Program-made: the position numbers and the translations under genes
Shown: positions 62,921 to 64,000 of the stretch, in pieces
Layout of the letters: the number at the start of each line of letters is the position of its first letter
Numbering within the stretch: position 1 is the first letter of the stretch
The notes under the pieces: generated by a model
What the model saw: the letters and a program-made list of their open reading frames with translations, nothing else
Databases searched by the model: none
What the model was told of the DNA's origin: nothing
Origin: Spirochaetota bacterium
GTDB lineage: Bacteria > Spirochaetota > UBA12135 > COTS27 > JAFLEE01
Reading direction: 5' to 3'
DNA length: 64,000 bases
Assembly (NCBI GenBank): GCA_017302015.1
Contig: JAFLEE010000015.1
Span: 1 to 64,000 of the forward strand

Positions 62921-63934
62921 CTACAGGGCCATCCAACCCTTCTTTTTTCCGGCCGCTTCCTGCATGCACAACGCTACCCGGGTCGCTTCCAGGACCGACC
63001 GGGTGGAGAGGCCATCGGCAGGGGGATTCCCCGCCGCGTCGGCGAGGAAATCGTCCAAGTGCAGGCCGGGGCGGGCCGGGGCAAACGGCACGCTTCGGGC
63101 CTCCTTCTCTCCGTCCATCCAAAGCTTGACGTCCGGGAGGGTGGTGGAGGTCTCGAGCACGCCCTTCTCGCCGTGGAAGGTGAAGCGCCAATAATGGGGC
63201 GCGGTGAATCCCTGGCTATCGGGAGCCATGTAGGAGACATCCCCGAGGACCCCGGCCCCGTCCCCGAGGCGGGCCATGAGTTGGGCGCAGACCTCGAATT
63301 GGGGCGCCTGGGGAAGGCGCTCGTTCCAGGCTCGGGCGGCGATGACTTCCGCGAACGGGGTACCGAGGACCCAATGGATGAAGTCGACGGCGTGGATGGC
63401 GATGTCGTTGATCGTGCCGCCGTGCTTGCCCGCTTCGAAGTACCAGCCCGGGCGCGATCCCCAATTCAGCGGATGCTGGCCCGTGAAGTTCACGGTGTGC
63501 ACCCGCCCCAGGGTCCGCTCCGCCAGGAGTTTCTTGATCGTCTGCATGGGCGCGAGGTCGCGCAGGTCGAATTGGGCCCCGACGGCGAGCTGCTTCTTCC
63601 CCGCGAGGGCCCGGATCTCCTCCCATTCCTCTAGGCGGGTGCAAAGGGGCTTGTCGGCGATGACGTGCTTGCCGGCCTCCAGGGCGCGCTTCACCAGGCC
63701 GCCGCGGCGGGAGAAATAATCCCCGATGGCCACGAAGTCGAAGGCCCCCGCATCCTTGAAGAGCGCATCAATGGATGGATGGGTGAGGGGGATGTCCTTG
63801 AGGATGGCCCCGGCGGCCGCGGGATCGTCCTCGGCCACGGCGACGATCTCGAGGTCGTCGCGCTTCTGGATGAGACGGTAGAGGCCGGCGCTATGGCCGT
63901 GGCGCATGCCGGCGAAGGCGATCCGTTTTTTCAT
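62921..63934 (-). CDS. Gfo/Idh/MocA family dehydrogenase
   Basis: This 337-residue protein has a Rossmann N-terminus (RIAFAGMRHGHSAGL), the ADKPLCT signature near residue 95 that takes the place of the usual EKP, and an alpha/beta C-terminal domain with HGGTINDIAIHAVDFIHW, whose Asp and His are the usual active-site pair. The glycine-rich loop is unusual in reading GMRHGH. It probably acts on a sugar or inositol. GGAAG precedes the ATG, and the upstream gene (partial) is of the same family, so the two form an operon with the hydrolase genes downstream. Confidence 0.92.
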   Translation of the reverse strand: MKKRIAFAGMRHGHSAGLYRLIQKRDDLEIVAVAEDDPAAAGAILKDIPLTHPSIDALFKDAGAFDFVAIGDYFSRRGGLVKRALEAGKHVIADKPLCTRLEEWEEIRALAGKKQLAVGAQFDLRDLAPMQTIKKLLAERTLGRVHTVNFTGQHPLNWGSRPGWYFEAGKHGGTINDIAIHAVDFIHWVLGTPFAEVIAARAWNERLPQAPQFEVCAQLMARLGDGAGVLGDVSYMAPDSQGFTAPHYWRFTFHGEKGVLETSTTLPDVKLWMDGEKEARSVPFAPARPGLHLDDFLADAAGNPPADGLSTRSVLEATRVALCMQEAAGKKKGWMAL

Positions 63935-63944
63935 GGGGGCTTCC

Positions 63945-64000
63945 TTAAAGGGTGACGGTCTTCCCGCTGCGGGAGGACTCGTAGATGGCGAGGATGAGGT
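63945..64000 (-). CDS. C-terminal end of a Gfo/Idh/MocA family dehydrogenase (partial)
   Basis: Only the last 17 codons and the stop (TAA at 63945-63947) lie inside the window. They read LILAIYESSRSGKTVTL, the usual C-terminus of Gfo/Idh/MocA proteins. The gap to the next minus-strand gene is 10 bp, so they are co-transcribed. The rest lies beyond the window edge. Confidence 0.7.
   Translation of the reverse strand, partial: LILAIYESSRSGKTVTL

Noticed and set aside
60320-63634. Very long plus-strand frame of 1104 codons
   Set aside because: It runs antisense to the hydrolase-like and Gfo/Idh/MocA genes, has no family features and is a by-product of GC-rich codon use.
1-64000. CRISPR arrays, tRNA or rRNA genes, transposases, phage genes
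   Set aside because: None was seen: no short regularly spaced direct repeats, no cloverleaf or rRNA motifs recognised by eye, and no integrase or transposase motif in any frame.

Overview
This GC-rich window reads as a chromosomal segment of an uncultured, free-living, Gram-negative carbohydrate degrader. Evidence for the envelope type is the set of signal peptides, lipoproteins and outer-membrane beta-barrel proteins. The mix of a GntR-LacI hybrid regulator, sulfatase, many glycoside hydrolases, Gfo/Idh/MocA dehydrogenases, cupin-AraC regulators, a PorV-like barrel, NHL-repeat lipoproteins and a GAF/HD-GYP protein fits the PVC, FCB or spirochaete neighbourhoods. I cannot place it more narrowly by eye. 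I saw no rRNA, tRNA, phage, transposase or CRISPR.

Layout. 0.2-9 kb: a divergent polysaccharide locus, with a minus-strand run of AraR-like regulator, GH51-like arabinofuranosidase, sulfatase and GH5-like hydrolase, opposite a GH42 beta-galactosidase on the plus strand. 9-12.7 kb: exported ankyrin, lipoprotein and cysteine-repeat proteins. 12.9-18.5 kb: GH95 fucosidase, aldo/keto reductase, Gfo/Idh/MocA and AraC. 18.6-23.4 kb: YfhO-like membrane protein, an FAD oxidoreductase, a TerB-like protein and a small unknown. 23.5-26.3 kb: a three-gene minus-strand operon of steroid type (3-beta-HSD-like, EthD-like, 5-alpha-reductase-like). 26.5-28.1 kb: a small membrane protein and a GAF-HD-GYP protein. 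28.2-38.8 kb: a frameshifted multidomain GH20, two overlapping AraC genes, a GHL6-like hydrolase, a PMI-like cupin and an orphan solute-binding protein. 39-45.2 kb: a tightly coupled surface operon (two NHL lipoproteins, a PKD/FlgD-like protein, a PorV-like barrel, a second barrel and a calcium-repeat protein). 45.3-49.2 kb: an ABC exporter with a DUF1854 tail, then an esterase with an apparent ATT start. 49.4-50 kb: a tandem repeat whose 212-bp units fold into a long hairpin with compensatory changes. 50-57.7 kb: an FAD/Fe-S D-lactate-type dehydrogenase, small proteins, a ROK kinase, a beta-helix lyase and an unknown helical protein. 57.7-64 kb: GH78 rhamnosidase, a large unclassified hydrolase-like protein and two Gfo/Idh/MocA genes.

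Together the enzymes suggest growth on branched, partly sulfated glycans rich in arabinose, galactose, fucose, rhamnose and amino sugars, with released sugars passing to isomerase, ROK-kinase and oxidoreductase steps. The strongest undescribed candidates are the structured repeat at 49.4-50 kb and the steroid-type operon at 23.5-26.3 kb.
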